Assembly: GCF_030272615.1 (NCBI RefSeq)
Contig: NC_081412.1
Location: 698,286,656 to 698,350,655, forward strand
Source: Cryptomeria japonica
Taxonomy: Eukaryota; Streptophyta; Pinopsida; Cupressales; Cupressaceae
DNA: 64,000 bases
Direction of reading: 5' to 3'
The notes beneath the pieces were generated by a model. It was not told where the DNA came from. It saw nothing but the letters and a program-made list of their open reading frames with translations, and made no database searches. A program made the position numbers and the translations under genes. This document shows, piece by piece, positions 32,994 to 45,860 of the stretch; position 1 is the stretch's first letter, and each line of letters starts with the position of its first letter.

Positions 32994-33623
32994 TGTGAGA
33001 TTCTATGAGAAGCGAGAACCGAGCCAAGATCTGATTTCGGTCGTAGATCACATGCAACTCCTCACGTAATGGATGATCGAAGATCAAAATAGCTGAATGA
33101 AGATAATTTCGACATGAGAGAGAAATAGAGACAAATAAGAGAATTTGGAGAAGACTCTCATTGAGCTATCACTTTACTGTGAAGGTGAGAGTATAGTGCT
33201 TATTATATAGAAAAATATAAGCATATACATCCAAGGGGTGCATTAACTCCTATTCCCCATAAAAAGTGGGAGGTTTTACCTTCTTGGTAAATGCCAAAAC
33301 ATGTGGCATAACCTCCTACATGAAGACAAAAAAGGAGTTGAGAAAGTTGGCACATAAGGCCAAAAGAGGGTGTGAAACCCAACTACCCCATAACCCACTT
33401 AGGAAATGACAAAATAGTGGTTATGAGAGGTGGCACAACAAGCCAAAAGAAGGTGTGTAACTCAACTACCCATATGAGGTGGAGAGTTACACATGTAGCT
33501 GAAGTATTTCACCACGTGTCCTCATATAAACCACTCCTATTAACCTAAGCAAGCTTAAATAATATATGTGTAGGAAAAATAAATACCCCCTAACATAAGG
33601 AAAATAAAAAACCTACACTAACA
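32994..33623 (-). mobile_element. C1 3' LTR
   Basis: On the minus strand it runs TGTTAGTGTAGG to AATCTCACA. A TATA-like CTATATAATAAG lies near 33200 on the minus strand. It is the same length as the other LTR. Confidence 0.9.
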
Positions 33624-33634
33624 CCCCCCCTTAA
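33624..33634 (-). other. C1 polypurine tract
   Basis: Minus-strand AAGGGGGGG immediately before the 3' LTR start. Confidence 0.85.
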
Positions 33635-33824
33635 GCGTAGCTTAGGTGAGTGAAAATATGGGTCCTAACAAATGCAACCATGTTAGGTACCCATGGACAT
33701 AGATAGCCCCCCCAAAAGAAGAAGCACCCCATAAGAGGAATAGCCCCCCCTAAATAAGGAGAGAAAGAAAGAAGAACTAAGAAGTCCCTCCTAAAGTAGA
33801 CACCTGTCGTATCCCAAGCAGAGA

Positions 33825-36800
33825 TCACAAATGAAGGAACTTACTTTCGATGAAGGGTTTGGTGAAGATGTCCGCAGTTTGCTCCGTTGTAGAACAATAC
33901 TTAAGATCAATGATGCCTTCCTGAATGAGCTCCCGAATATAGTGCATATGTATCTCAATGTGTTTCGTCCTTTGGTGATGAACTGGATTTCTTGAGATCT
34001 GTATAGCACTTTGATTGTCATAAAAAATGATAGTAGGCTTCCTAACTAGAATACTAAACTTAGTGAGAATATTCTGAAGCCAAATAGCCTCAGTGGTGGC
34101 ATTAACTGCCCCTCGATACACAACCTCTGTTGATGAAAGAGCAATTGCAGACTGCTTCTTACTCGACCAACAAACTGGACCAGAACCAAGTGAGAAGCAA
34201 TACCCTAAAGTGGACTTGCGATCCTGAGAATCACCTGCCCAATCTGAATCCGTATATCCCACCAAGTCAATATCCATGTCTGTTGCATACTAAATTCCAT
34301 AATTGTGAGTACCCTGAATGTAGTGGAGAATCTGCTTAGCTGCTTTCCAATGCAACTCATGTGGCTCCTGCATGAATCTAGAGACCATGCCCACTGCATA
34401 TGAAATGTCAGGTCTCGTATGAGTCAAGTAGATGAGACTCCCAACAATTTGTCGATATAAAGTGCTATCAACCAAGGGTGAAGAGCACTTAGCCTCAAGT
34501 TTGACCCCAGATAAAAAAGGAGTAGGTGCAGGCTTACAATCAGCCATGCGAAATCTAGAGAGCATATCGAGTGCATACTTGGGTTGTCCAAGGAAAATGC
34601 CTGAAGAAGATTGAGTAATCTGAATTCCCAAGAAGTAATGTAGAAGACCCAAGTCTGACATCAGAAATCTATCATGTAGAGCAGTTTTCACTACCTTGAT
34701 GGTGGATGAGTGACTCCCTATGATCAACAAGTCATCAACATAGAGAACTAGAAATGTGAGAGTATCATCCTGGTGCAGAATGTAGACATTCAGATCAGAA
34801 TGGCATCGAGTAAAACCAACTGTTAGAAGGAAGGAGTCCATCTTGGCATACCAAGCTCGAGGAGCTTGTTTGAGGCCATAGAGAGACTTTTGAAGTTGAC
34901 ACACAAGTGAAGGATCTTGAACAAACCCTTGTGGCTGCTCCATGTAGATTTCCTCCTGAAGGTCGCTATGAAGAAATGCACTCTTGACATCCATCTGATG
35001 AAATTCCCAACGATGGGTTGCAGCAATAGCAAGGACAAGCCGGATGGAATTCATCTTAGCAACTGGAGCAAAAGTCTCAGAGTAATCAACCCCTGGAACT
35101 TGGAAAAAGCCTTTTGCTACCAAGTGAGCCTTATACTTATCAACCAACCCATCTGCTGCAAATTTTATTTGATAGATCCACTTGCATCGAACAAGTTTCC
35201 TTCCCTTAGGAAGAGGAACTAAATCCCATGTGTGATTCCTTTCCAAGGAATTAAACTCTTCTTGCATTGTAGCATCCCATTCGGGAACACCTATAGCTTC
35301 TCGAAAAGACTGTGGATCAGAAGCTGAAGCAATGAAGAGACGTGGAGCTTGCTGAAATTGTGACCTAGTTCTTCTAGTATCTGATGGATCACCAAGCCAA
35401 TCTCCTGCTGACTCAAAAGTTTGTCGAGCCCAAAGAGGCATTGAAGCTGGAGAGTCTGGGGGAGAATCATCAACCTCTAAAGGATGACTATGAGAAGAAT
35501 GTGAATCCTCACCATCACTGTCACCATCTGAAGTGGAGGAGGAAGACTCCTCATCAGGATTAGGAGGATTAAGATCCTCATAAGAACTATCATCATCATG
35601 TAATGTCTCCAATATGATAGTGGATGGAGAAGTGGTATGAGAAGAAATAGAAGAACTCTCCTCAAAATGAACACTCCTCTCAATGAACAACTCATGTGTA
35701 GAGGGATGGAGTAGTCTATACCCTTTTACATCATCTGGATACCCAACAAATATGCAAGGCTTGCTCTGCGGATTCATAGCCTTTTGTTTCTCTGCTAGAA
35801 TGTGGGCCCATGCAAGAGAACCAAACAATCTGAAATGCTTAACTGTAGGTTTTTGACCGGTCCAAGCTTGAAAAGGAGTTACCCCCTTCACAACTTTATG
35901 AGGAACTCAGTTCTGGATGTAACATGCACAATTGATGGCCTCTGCCCAATACTGAGGTGCCAAAGACTTGGAGTGAATCATATAATTTGCCATCTCCTTC
36001 AAGGACCTATTCTTCCATTCTGCGACACCATTCTACTGAGGACTGTGTGTTGCATGTTGATACAATCTGAAGCACAAAATTCTTCAAACTGATTATTAAC
36101 ATATTCACCCCCATTATCTGTATGCAGAATCTTGATGAACTTCCCAGATTGTTTCTCTGCAAAAACTTTGAAATCTAGAAAATTCTCAAATACCTCAGAC
36201 TTTTGTTTGAGAAAGTAAACCCATGTAAATCTGGAAAAGTCATCAATAAATGTTAAGACATAACTAGCCCTGCTGAAAGATGGCTGTGGAAATGGTCCTG
36301 CCAAGTCACTATGTACCAACTCCAATAGCTGTGGAGCTCTCCATACTTTGCCTTTATCATACTTCTCCTTAGGATGCTTACCAAGAATACATCCCTGGCA
36401 AACTCCATAAAAAAATCGAATAGAAGGGAACCTTGAAACCATGTCCTGTTGACTGAGTTGTTGCAAGTAATGATAGTTCAAGTGGCCAAATCATTGATGC
36501 CACAAACAACTAATCTCATCTGCATGAGTGAGTAAAACTATCGAAGGAGAGTCAGGAACAAAGTGAGAAAATTGATATAATCTGGATTGATGATCTGCTT
36601 TTCCCACAACAATAGTAGACCCATTATGCATTTCACTGATTACCACTGTATCTGGTGTGAACTCAACTCGCTTGCTAGAACCAGTGTGAGTGATCTGATA
36701 AACAAATAGGAGATTAGTTGATAAAGATGGAACACAAAGGACATCCTTAAATGTTCCTTTGTCCACATCAACAGACCCTCTCCCATGCACTTCAATAGGA

Positions 36801-37891
36801 GTGTCATCACCCATTAGTATAGAAGGCATAAAACATGGCTCTAAAGAGGTGCAATCATCTTTTGAAGAAGCCATGTGGTGCGAAGCACCCAAGTCAATTA
36901 TCCAAGAATCGGGTTGTGAAGCAACAACAACTAGGGCCTTACCCTTTCCTTTCCCTTTACTCTTATTCGTATCCTTAGAAGATCCTTCTGATGAACTCTA
37001 TTTGACTGAATCAAGCACCTTAATATTATTCTTTTCAAAAATATTTGAAAGGTGATCAATTTGTTTCTTTAAACACTTATGTTCATCATGACCAAGCCTC
37101 TTACAATAAGAACACTTGACCTTCTCCTTCTTAGGTTGTTCACCTCTTGATGAAGAGGTCCGATTATCTACTTTTGAAGTAGCAGATTTCTGATCTTTTT
37201 TCTTCTCTCCTTGTTTCTTTTGTTTCTTATCTTGCTTACTAGACCCTTTTTGTTCTTTTATGCCTTGATTTACAACTAAGGCATGTGACTTAGAGGGTTT
37301 TATTGTACCCATTTGAACCAATTTTTCTTGCTCCCTAGTGAGTTCTGCAGCAAATTCATCTAGAGAAGGCATTTTGAATGTGGTACCTATGGCACATTTT
37401 GTAGCATAAAATGTAGAAACAAACACTGAATAGTTAGGACCAAGCTTAGAAAGAATACTCAAGATCAGTTGCTTATCATCTTTCTTAGTTCCACACCGTG
37501 CCAACTGCAATCTTACAGACTTAAGTTTAGTGAAGAAGTCTTGTATAGTATCAAAATTGGTTGGATTCAACCCTATGAGTTCATTCTCTAACTGATGACC
37601 TCTTAGCTCATCCTGCTTATCAAAGAGGTTTTCTAAAGTGGTCCACACTGCATTTGGTGTAGTGGCAGATTCAATGTAAAAAAGAAGGTCTGGAAAGACT
37701 GACATACATAGAATACCAAAAGCTTCATCACATTTATTAAACCATTTAATCTTTTCTGCAACATCTTGATGTTCAGTTTCAAGTCCCATAGTAACACGAT
37801 GATATCCATGTCTTTTTAGATATATTATCATCTTAGATTTCCATTAAAAATAATTATATGGTGTTAAAAGTGGGACTATAGATGCATCCAT
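33825..37891 (-). pseudogene. C1 gag-pol polyprotein, several stops and one frameshift
   Basis: The polyprotein would start at ATG 37891 (MDASIVPLLTPY), about 1 kb after the primer site. Order: gag (37891-36998) with zinc knuckle CSYCKRLGHDEHKC; protease near 36900 with IIDLGASHHM, where the catalytic D-S-G is D-L-G; pre-integrase and integrase (36880-36000) with HTDNGGEY; RT (about 35250-34700) with MDVKSAFLH and YVDDLLIIG; RNase H (34277-33825) with TDSDWAGD and a T-K-H-I-E-I block. Breaks: stops at 37846 (TAA), about 36995, about 36490 (TGA for the Arg after WHQ), about 36030 (TAG for Gln), 35907 and 34290, and a frameshift near 36045. The RT frame opens as VVKGVTPFQAW with no ATG needed. 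The element cannot move by itself. Confidence 0.9.
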
Positions 37892-38904
37892 GATAGTAGA
37901 AAAGAAGATTGCAAATAATCGGGAAAATGCAAGAAAGAAGGCACAAGAGACACCCCCCCTTTTCACTAGTCTCAGAAATCACCCCCCCCCAAATATTACA
38001 AGGTTGGCACTTCATAATTAGTGCATTTACAAGACTTTTTATCAGATTACAATTCTTTTAAGAAACCAATAGAGATTTTAAATACAAATAATTTAAGACA
38101 AGATCTGAAACAAATTAGCCTTATAACTGCTTAATTTATCTCAATACCTTTCCAACAACTATTAGTTTTTGAAAAACAGAGTTGTGAGGAGAAAGATATG
38201 ACTAGTTGAAGAGAAAAAGAAGCAGCTGATACAACCTTTAATATATGATATAAAAAGACAAATTTTTTTTAATTAGACCTACAATAATGGAGAGTTCTCA
38301 TTTCCATTTTTCCGTCAAGTATTTGTTTGCAAAAAACTGACACCCGAGGCAAAAGTTATGCAACTTTTAAGAAAGGTTGCTGAATTTTCTTGATAGAAAA
38401 ACGGCTTAAGCCCTATTCATGCTCAATTTCTAAAACAAATATTAATTTTATGGAAATACCATCCAAAACCCAGAAGTTTTTTGATGCTGGGAAAAAAACC
38501 CAGAAATCATTTTTCATGAAAGTGAACAAAAGTTGGAACATTAAAGCCAAAATGAAAACAACTCCGTAAAAAGATTTTACTCTGATTTTTTACTGTGTCT
38601 TCCAAACTTTGATTTTGGTGAAGTAAAAGTCACTTTTGACTTTGTCAAGCCTTATGGACACTTTGGAAATTCTTATTAAGCTTCCAATATTACCACAAAG
38701 TCAATCACCCAGATCTTACAAGAACACATACATGTAAACCAGATTTAACTAGAAGCTATTTTCCTTTAAATTGTTCTGATTCTCCAGATCACACAAGAAT
38801 GCAGGAGAAGAGCATACTTAATTTTTAAGGAAAATATTAGCTATATAAAAGTCTCAAATCTCTCAAAAAAATAAAAAAAATCAATGAGCTATACCAGACA
38901 ATAA

Positions 38905-38916
38905 GCTCTGATACCA
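38905..38916 (-). other. C1 primer-binding site (initiator Met tRNA)
   Basis: Minus-strand TGGTATCAGAGC directly abuts the LTR end. It matches the 3' end of plant initiator tRNA-Met in complement, the usual copia primer. Confidence 0.95.
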
Positions 38917-39546
38917 TGTGAGATTCTGCAAGAAGCGAGAATTGAGCCAAGATCTGATGTCAGTCGTAGATCACATGCAACTCCTCACGCAACGGATGAT
39001 CGAAGATCAAAATAGCTGAATGAAGATAATTTTGACATGAAAGAGAAATAGAGACAAATAAGAGAATTTGGAGAAGACTCTCACCGAGCTATCACTTTAC
39101 TGTGAAGGTGAGAGTATAATGCTTATTATATAGAAAAGTATAAGCATATACATCCAAGGGGTGCATTAGCTCCTATTCCCCATAAAAAGTGGGAGGTTTT
39201 ACCTTCTTGGTAAATGCCAAAACATGTGGCATAACCTCCTACATGAAGACAAAAAAGGAGTTGAGAAAGTTGGCACATAAGGCCAAAAGAGGGCGTGAAA
39301 CCCAAGTACCCCATAACCCACTTAGGAACTGACAAAATAATGGTTATGAAAGGTGGCACAACAAGCCAAAAGAGGGTGTGTAACTCAACTACCCATATGA
39401 GGTGGAGAGTTACACATGTAGCTGAAGTATTTCACCATGTGTCCTCATATAAACCACTCCTATTAACCTAAGCAAACTTAAATAATATATGTGTAGGAAA
39501 AATAAATACCCCTTAACATAAGAAAAATAAAAAATCTACACTAAAA
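38917..39546 (-). mobile_element. C1 5' LTR
   Basis: 630-bp partner of 32994-33623. The outer end now reads TTTTAG instead of TGTTAG on the minus strand, a mutated terminus. The target duplication AATAA follows directly. Confidence 0.88.
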
Positions 39547-39551
39547 AATAA

Positions 39552-40045
39552 TAAATTTTTTTGATAAAAATTATCATCGTCGGAATTACGACGAATACCA
39601 AGCTTTCGACCGACAATGTAATTGATAGACATACAACGTTCTTGTCGGCGAAATGTTCTCGATTCATCGCACTTCCGACTTAAACCACACAAACATCTGA
39701 CGAGGATGTTGTACATGCGATGACACTTCATAGTCGGACGGTTGTCGATGTCTCTGAATGGACCGACGACACACATGTTGGACAAACAACATCACCGTTG
39801 GTGCGAAGTTCCAAATCGTCGTCAGCTTTGCAACGAAATCTACTGATTTCGACGATTTTTTGACCATCGACAGAGTCCATGGGATTGTCACATTTCTGAC
39901 GGGCAGGGCATCGTCGACCAATCCAATGATGAGTTTTCGACGGCTACTTTTGTTGACACTCCAACGAAAATTAGTCGCAAATCCGACGAACAACCATTGG
40001 AAATCAGCTTTGAATGTACTAGTGCATGCCCAAAGGATGACTTTA
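39552..40045. other. CGA-rich non-coding segment
   Basis: Contains many CGACGA, TCGTCG and GTCGG words, including a reverse copy of the motif at 20927 and 21019. The overlapping frames on both strands have no recognised domain. It was the right-hand target side of C1. Confidence 0.5.
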
Positions 40046-40508
40046 TGTAAACACCTAAAATTAATATTTAATTAATTTAAGTCTATCAACATAATTAATT
40101 AATTTAATTTTGTTATCTTCATTCCTCTCAGAATCAATTAAATCTAATTTAATTAATCCTGTCACTATTGTCCAATAATTAATTTATCAAATAAATTAAT
40201 TATTCCCTTATTCTTCTAAAGTCCCCTCCAATAATTATTTCCTCTAAACCCACTCAGTTAATTAATTTTAATTAATTAACCTAGTCATGTGATTCCTACA
40301 AATCACTTTTCCTAATCCCACTTAGATTAATTAATCCTTTCTAGAATCTCTCATAATCATGTTTCTCATTATTCTCCAATTTTTAATTCCCACTCATGCT
40401 CAATCCGAAGGAGAAAGTAAAATAGCAAGGTATAAATGGTTATTCTTTGTGTTTTATGTGTTTGAATGCTTCATTTGAATACTAACTATCTAATCTTACC
40501 TTGCTACA
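40046..40508 (+). mobile_element. G2 LTR (gypsy type)
   Basis: Begins TGTAAACACCTAAAATTAAT and ends TTGCTACA, with TGTA/TACA termini. A TATA box (TATAAATG) lies at 40431-40438. It is followed after 16 bases by a primer-site-like motif and a phased repeat array, as in G1. The LTR start is placed by similarity of TGTAAACACCTAAAA to the G3 LTR start TGTAATACCCTAAAA. Confidence 0.55.
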
Positions 40509-40524
40509 TTTTCCTTTTTCATTT

Positions 40525-40544
40525 TGGTACGCCTGGTGGGACCC
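40525..40544 (+). other. G2 primer-site-like motif
   Basis: TGGTACGCCTGGTGGGACCC, a diverged form of the G1/G3 motif, followed by CGAATTTAAC. The second copy is at 45320-45339. Confidence 0.55.
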
Positions 40545-40614
40545 ATGTCCCGAATTTAACAAAAAAATTGAATTTTTTGTGAAGGTTTTTTGCAGGTTCA
40601 CGCTTCAGCGCAAG

Positions 40615-40690
40615 CGCACACGCATCAGCGTGACTGTTTCTAGATCAGCACGACTGCCTGCTCATCAGCGCGTCCATCTCGACTTCGGCG
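40615..40690 (+). repeat. 20-bp phased TCAGCGYGACT array (G2, copy A)
   Basis: Core TCAGCG or a variant at 40615, 40625, 40645, 40665 and 40685. After the first short step the spacing is exactly 20 bp. It is usually followed by CGAC or TGAC. Confidence 0.8.
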
Positions 40691-41248
40691 CGACTACAGA
40701 AAATTTCAAAAAAAATTGGGCACCTCACTGTTCTTCAATGTAGTGCCCCTATCCTAGTCGGCCTTGTAAAACCGGTTTGACCTTGGTTGACTTTTTCTAT
40801 GTGGCATTCTTGGATGGTTGATTAACCATTATGTAATGTTGTAGATTAGATAATATGAATAATGTGCGTACCTGTTATGGTGCTTTTGCATCGATTCTTG
40901 TGTAAGTTTAATTGTTTCCCTAATTCTTGTTATAAATCTTGAGCTAACGTCTTCATTGAATATATATATATGCTTGCGCGACTCATGATTGCAGGAGATT
41001 GCAGGTACAGTACCGCCTAGGTGCGAGGTTTGTCTCCATCAGGATTCGCAGGGTTGGGTATACCTCTTTCATCCTTAGAAGTTGGATTAGGTGGTCATAA
41101 AACCCTCGTCTTGCCTTAGCCATGATCAAGTGAGCGTCTTGTGTGGTCCATCGGGTTCCCTTTTTGTTTGGGTTTATGTGTCGTGTGATTGGTTGACTTT
41201 CTTGGTTTTCGTGTCTTGCGTGTGGTAAAATGGGGTATTTTATCCTAA

Positions 41249-41505
41249 GTACTTAATTCAATTTAATGTGTTCATTTACACATTGGTAATTGAGAAATTT
41301 AAAATAAATAAGTTTCTTTTATGAGATTAATCATTAATTAAAAAAGATCGCTTTATGTATGTTTGTAGCAAGTTTAAGTATTTAATTTGATTTAATGTGT
41401 TCATTTACACATTTGTAATTGAGGAATTAAAATATATAGGTTTCTTTTATGTGATTAATCATTAATTAAAAAGACCGCTTTATTTATGTTTGTAGCGAGT
41501 TTAAT
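41249..41505. repeat. 129-bp tandem duplication
   Basis: TTTAATGTGTTCATTTACAC recurs at 41262 and 41391, and the similarity continues through TTAATCATTAATTAAAAA and GCTTTAT-TATGTTTGTAGC in both units. Confidence 0.8.
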
Positions 41506-41961
41506 TTAATTAGTTTATGCATTTTAGAAAGGAAAGATTTAAAGTTATTTGAAATAGAAATAATTTAATCTCTTTTGCATTTTGGAAAAGAAAGGTTAAT
41601 TTTTATTATTTAAGAAAATCAATTTTTAGTAGAAAATCAAGTTTAATTTATATGTATGTTTGATATAGTGTGAAAGATTGATTTTGGGAATTTAATTTAA
41701 TTAAAATATTTTATCCTCATCAATATTGTGAAATATAAATGTGAGCTTAGTTAATATTGAGAAAATTAAAATTAAATGAGAGAGAAGCATTTTAATTTTA
41801 ATTAGAAAAGCAAGTTAGATTATTTGAATAGTTGAAAAAAATGATTATTTACATTTTTTATTTTAAAAAGTGCTTAAATTCGAAATTCGAAATTAGGTCA
41901 AAATTTCATTCTTTTAACCTAAGTTGGAAAAATATTTTGGGGGTTGTTGATTGTTTTTTGA

Positions 41962-42090
<129 letters not shown>

Positions 42091-42766
42091 ATGGAGAAAA
42101 TTGGGGATTTTGGAAATGAAAGATTTCTACAGCTGTAGGTTGGTGCTCTTCTTCAAAATCTTCCCAGGAATGCTAAAGGAGGTAGGATTCTTGGTTACTT
42201 TTTTTATTTCGTTGTTTAAATCAAAAAATGATGTTTTGTTGTTCTTCATGAAATGCTGGTTTAAAAACCCATGAATGTTCTCAGATTTGAGTTTCAGTTT
42301 TTAAAAAAAAATGGGTTTGCATTGCTTTGTATTGGGGAAAGTTATTGGGTATTTGGAAAATCATGTTCTTGCAATAAAATTTCCCATACTGTTGTTTTAA
42401 ACATTCTGGAAAAATATATTTCAGTGGCTGTGAATGACAGAAAATTTGGGGGTTTTTAGTTTGTTATTATTTTATTTTTATTGGGGTCATTGATTTGATT
42501 TAAAATCAAATGTTAGACTGAAAACGAAATTTATCACTTAGAAAATTCCGAGTCTGAGTCTGCAGAAATGGGGGTTGTTTATATATATATATATTTTTAG
42601 CTATTTAAAACAAAAAAAAACAAAAAAAGAAACCATGCTGTCGGAAAATTTAATTATTTTAAGTCTCTGGGAGACTGTGTATTTTGCTGTGCAAGCAAAA
42701 TTAAAAAAAAAAAAATATTAAACCCCCGTGGCAGGGCACAAACCCCCACCACGCGGGAGGCAGCTG

Positions 42767-42857
42767 CTACCAAAGGTAGTGGCTGCTACCTATTAGCAGC
42801 AACACTACCAATGGTAGCAGACTGCTACCTTTTTGGTAGTAGCGCTACCAAAGGTAG
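42767..42857. repeat. Cluster of four CTACC-loop-GGTAG palindromes
   Basis: CTACC and GGTAG pairs with 3-5-base loops lie at 42767-42779, 42805-42817, 42825-42839 and 42844-42858 (the last extended to GCTACC/GGTAGC). Steps are 38, 20 and about 20 bp. The surrounding 42720-42910 is a GC-rich island in AT-rich DNA. Confidence 0.8.
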
Positions 42858-44345
42858 CGTGGGCTACCAAGGGGGACCCACGTGGGGTCCATGTGGGTAT
42901 CCCCCCATACCTTATTTATTTTGTTCGTAAAATAAATAAATAAATGTTTTCTTTTTATATATATTTTTTATAATAAAAAAAAAATATAATAATAATTTAT
43001 TATTATTAAATGTAATTTAAAAAAAAATTAAGTTTTAATAAAGTTTAATTATGGCATTCAATTAATAAATTACGATTAGTTTGTAATTAATTAATTGTAT
43101 AAGTGGCAATATACATTAATTAATTTTCAAAATTGTATTTTATTAGTAATACATATTTTCTTATTAGATACTTAATTTGTTAATTTGTTATTAATTATTA
43201 ATTGTTTATATTTTATTAATCGTGGATTAATAAGCGTATATTAATTAATAGTTAATTTTGGCATTCTTTTCTATATGCGTAAGGAAATAATTGTTAAGTT
43301 AGGAATGGACTATCTTTAATTGAATTCCTTATATGTTTATGTTTCCTTGATCCGTATAGTTTAACTTGGTTCTGAAAAGATGAATTTGGAGGAATTATTT
43401 TCTTGAACCAGTATGACAATGATGTTTTAATTAAAGATTAAATATCATATTCAGTTGGTTAATGGTTGTTTAATTATATTTATGTGAAATTGGTTTAAGA
43501 ACTCATAATAGCATATTTATGTATGTTCGATGCAATTGAACTTTAGAGAATTAGAAAACCAAGAACGATTTGTACTTAGATGAAGTAGATAACTGCAATC
43601 TAACTTAGATCATTTAGAAAACTTGGTCGACATTTAATGTTTAAGTCATTTCAGAAAAGGTTGTATCTACTAGTTATTGCCTATGCGAGTTTAATTTATG
43701 TATTCGCTTTTGCTTAAGTAATGGTAAGCCTTGCTTTGTTGTTTAGACCTTGTCATCTATTTGAATTGTGGTTGGCCCTAGGTTGGTCAGGATCTTAGTT
43801 AGAGTACTGTCAGGCAATGGACCTTTGTATCAATTTTTAATTTGCTCAGTTGGATCCGTTTCTATGTAGGGATCATTTAGGATTTATTGACCGAAGTGGT
43901 CGTTTGTATATTGTTGTGCTCGCCTAAAAGGTAGGAATGTAAATGACGTGAATCCTATGTAACTATAACTTAATTAATTACCAGAGGGGTTTTGCAATTG
44001 AGCAGACCTGGAGATGTAGCCCTCTAGGGGTGAACTCCGAGATCATTTATGTGTTATGTGATGCTTTTGTCTCTCATGTTTCATGGATAGTGCTAGCATG
44101 TATGGATGATATTTGATAGAATGTATAAGTGGATTGGATGAACTTTATCGTAATGCATGTATGCAGTTGTCTCTTAAATGCAATAAATAGATCATGAAGG
44201 AATGTGATCAATTTCAGTTAATGATGATACAATTAAGTATGCATGAAAGAACTCATTAGTTATGATGAAATTATAGTACATTTTGGAACAAGATGCATGA
44301 CACATGTTAATGTAAACTTGAACGCAATGAATGGATAACAAGTAT

Positions 44346-44893
44346 TGGATGAACTCGTCATATTATCTAAATTGTAATTCTAATTGATGAACTTCATTTA
44401 GTTATTTACATTTTTAACCTCAATAAATGAACTTCACCTTATTAGCTATAATTTAACTATAATGGATGTACTCATCAAGTTATCTATATTTTAACCCTAA
44501 GGGATGAACCTCATTATGCTACTTACATTATAACCTTAATAAATGAACTTCATCTTAATAGCTACATTCTAACTAAAATGGATGAACTCAATTGGTTATC
44601 TACATTTTAACCTTAATAAATGAACTCCATCTTAATAGCTATAATTGAACTAAAATGGGCGAACTCATTAGTTACTTATATTTTATTCTTAATAAAAGAA
44701 CTTCATCAGATTAACCTTTTTTTTAAACTATAATGGATGAATTCATTTGGTTATTTACATTTTAACCTTAATAAATGAACTTCATCTTATTAGTTATATT
44801 TTAACTAGATTGGATGAAATCATCAAGATAACTATATTTCAACCTTAATGGATGAATTCATATGTTATCTATGCTTTAACTTTAAAGAGGTAG
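44346..44893. repeat. 39-bp minisatellite with alternating subunits
   Basis: About 14 units of roughly 39 bp. Two types alternate: one has ATAAATGAACTTCAT...TTAGCTA and the other ATGGATGAACTCAT...TTATCTA, each followed by a CATTTTAAC-type stretch. The higher-order unit is therefore about 78 bp. Confidence 0.8.
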
Positions 44894-45238
44894 ATAACCT
44901 CTTGTTAGCCTCATCTTCAACCATAATAGATGAATGCTTCCTAATTTCTATGATGTTGATTCACTGAACAAATTATATCCATGTTTCAAGTAATAACATG
45001 TAATTAAGATATCCTGCTTATTGGATCAAATGTCGTGAGTTGAGTTAGGTGTTAAGTTACGTAATCATGTTGGGAAACTCCTTAGGTTCGTTTAGTCTTC
45101 TGTTGTGTTATCTAAGTGTTAGATAACTCCAATGTATCTTTATGTTGTGTCTTATTATTAAAAAAAATAAAAAAATATTGACACTCCATTTGAGTGTTTT
45201 AGCTTTATCCCTTCGGGGTTTCCTGGCGGGGCATTACA

Positions 45239-45525
45239 CTTTGTGTTTTATGTGTTTGAATGCTTCATTTGAATACTAACCATCTAATCTTACCTTGCTA
45301 CATTTTCCCTTCTTCATTTTGGTATGTCCGGTGGGACCCACATCCCGAATTTAACAAAAAAATTGAGTTTTTTGTGAAGGTTTTTTGCAGGTTCACGCTT
45401 CAACACAAGCGCACGCACATCAGTACGACTGTTTTTGGATCAACGCGACCGTCTGCTCATCAGCGCGACCATCTCAACTTCAGTGTGATTGCAGGAAATT
45501 TCAAAAAAATTTGGGCACCTCACTG
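45239..45525 (+). repeat. G2 LTR-end/leader segment, copy A'
   Basis: Direct copy of 40445-40730 beginning exactly at the end of the 4.5-kb block. It holds the end of a G2 LTR (to about 45302), a primer-site-like motif (45320-45339) and a phased array. The upstream part of this LTR is missing. Confidence 0.85.
45400..45485 (+). repeat. 20-bp phased TCAGCGCGAC array (G2, copy A')
   Basis: Cores TCAACA, TCAGTA, TCAACG, TCAGCG and TCAGTG at 45400, 45420, 45440, 45460 and 45480. All steps are exactly 20 bp. Confidence 0.85.
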
Positions 45526-45623
45526 TGCTTTAGCGCGATCGCCATGAAAATTCTTCTATCTCCTCATTCTTCCTCTTCTTCATTCCTCTATCTTCTCCCT
45601 TCTATTTCTTTTCAGTTGTCGCT

Positions 45624-45860
45624 TCAACACGACCACTCTGTGATTAGCGCGAGCGTTTTTATAAAAAAATTGAATTTTAAATTTTGGGCGCGAACTCTAG
45701 TTGTATCAGCGCGAGCGCCCACGCATCAATGCGAGCACCTGCTAATCAACGCATTTGCATTTGTTTTTTTTTTTTTGCTGTCTGTTTAAATATTAATAAT
45801 CTATCTGTTAGCGTGAGTGCGAGCGCATTAGCGCGACTATCTGCAAATCAGCGCGGCCAC
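45624..45860 (+). repeat. 20-bp phased TCAGCGCGAC array, second G2 block
   Basis: Cores at 45624 and 45644, then 45706, 45726 and 45746, then 45808, 45828 and 45848. Steps within each run are 20 bp. Variants TTAGCG and TCAACG occur. It parallels the second TAGCGCAT block of G1. Confidence 0.8.

Larger units (their letters stand above)
32994..39546 (-). mobile_element. Ty1-copia element C1, complete structure, inactive
   Basis: Two LTRs of 630 bp each (32994-33623 and 38917-39546) flank an internal region read on the minus strand. AATAA is duplicated on both sides (32989-32993 and 39547-39551). A primer site complementary to initiator Met tRNA abuts the 5' LTR and a purine tract abuts the 3' LTR. 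The gag-protease-integrase-RT-RNase H order is that of Ty1-copia. The LTRs differ by several substitutions in the first 90 bp alone, so it is not very recent. Confidence 0.92.
40445..40730 (+). repeat. G2 LTR-end/leader segment, copy A
   Basis: About 286 bp repeated in direct orientation at 45239-45525 with scattered substitutions. It covers the LTR end, primer-site motif and first repeat array. Copy A is followed directly by the 4.5-kb block. Confidence 0.85.
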
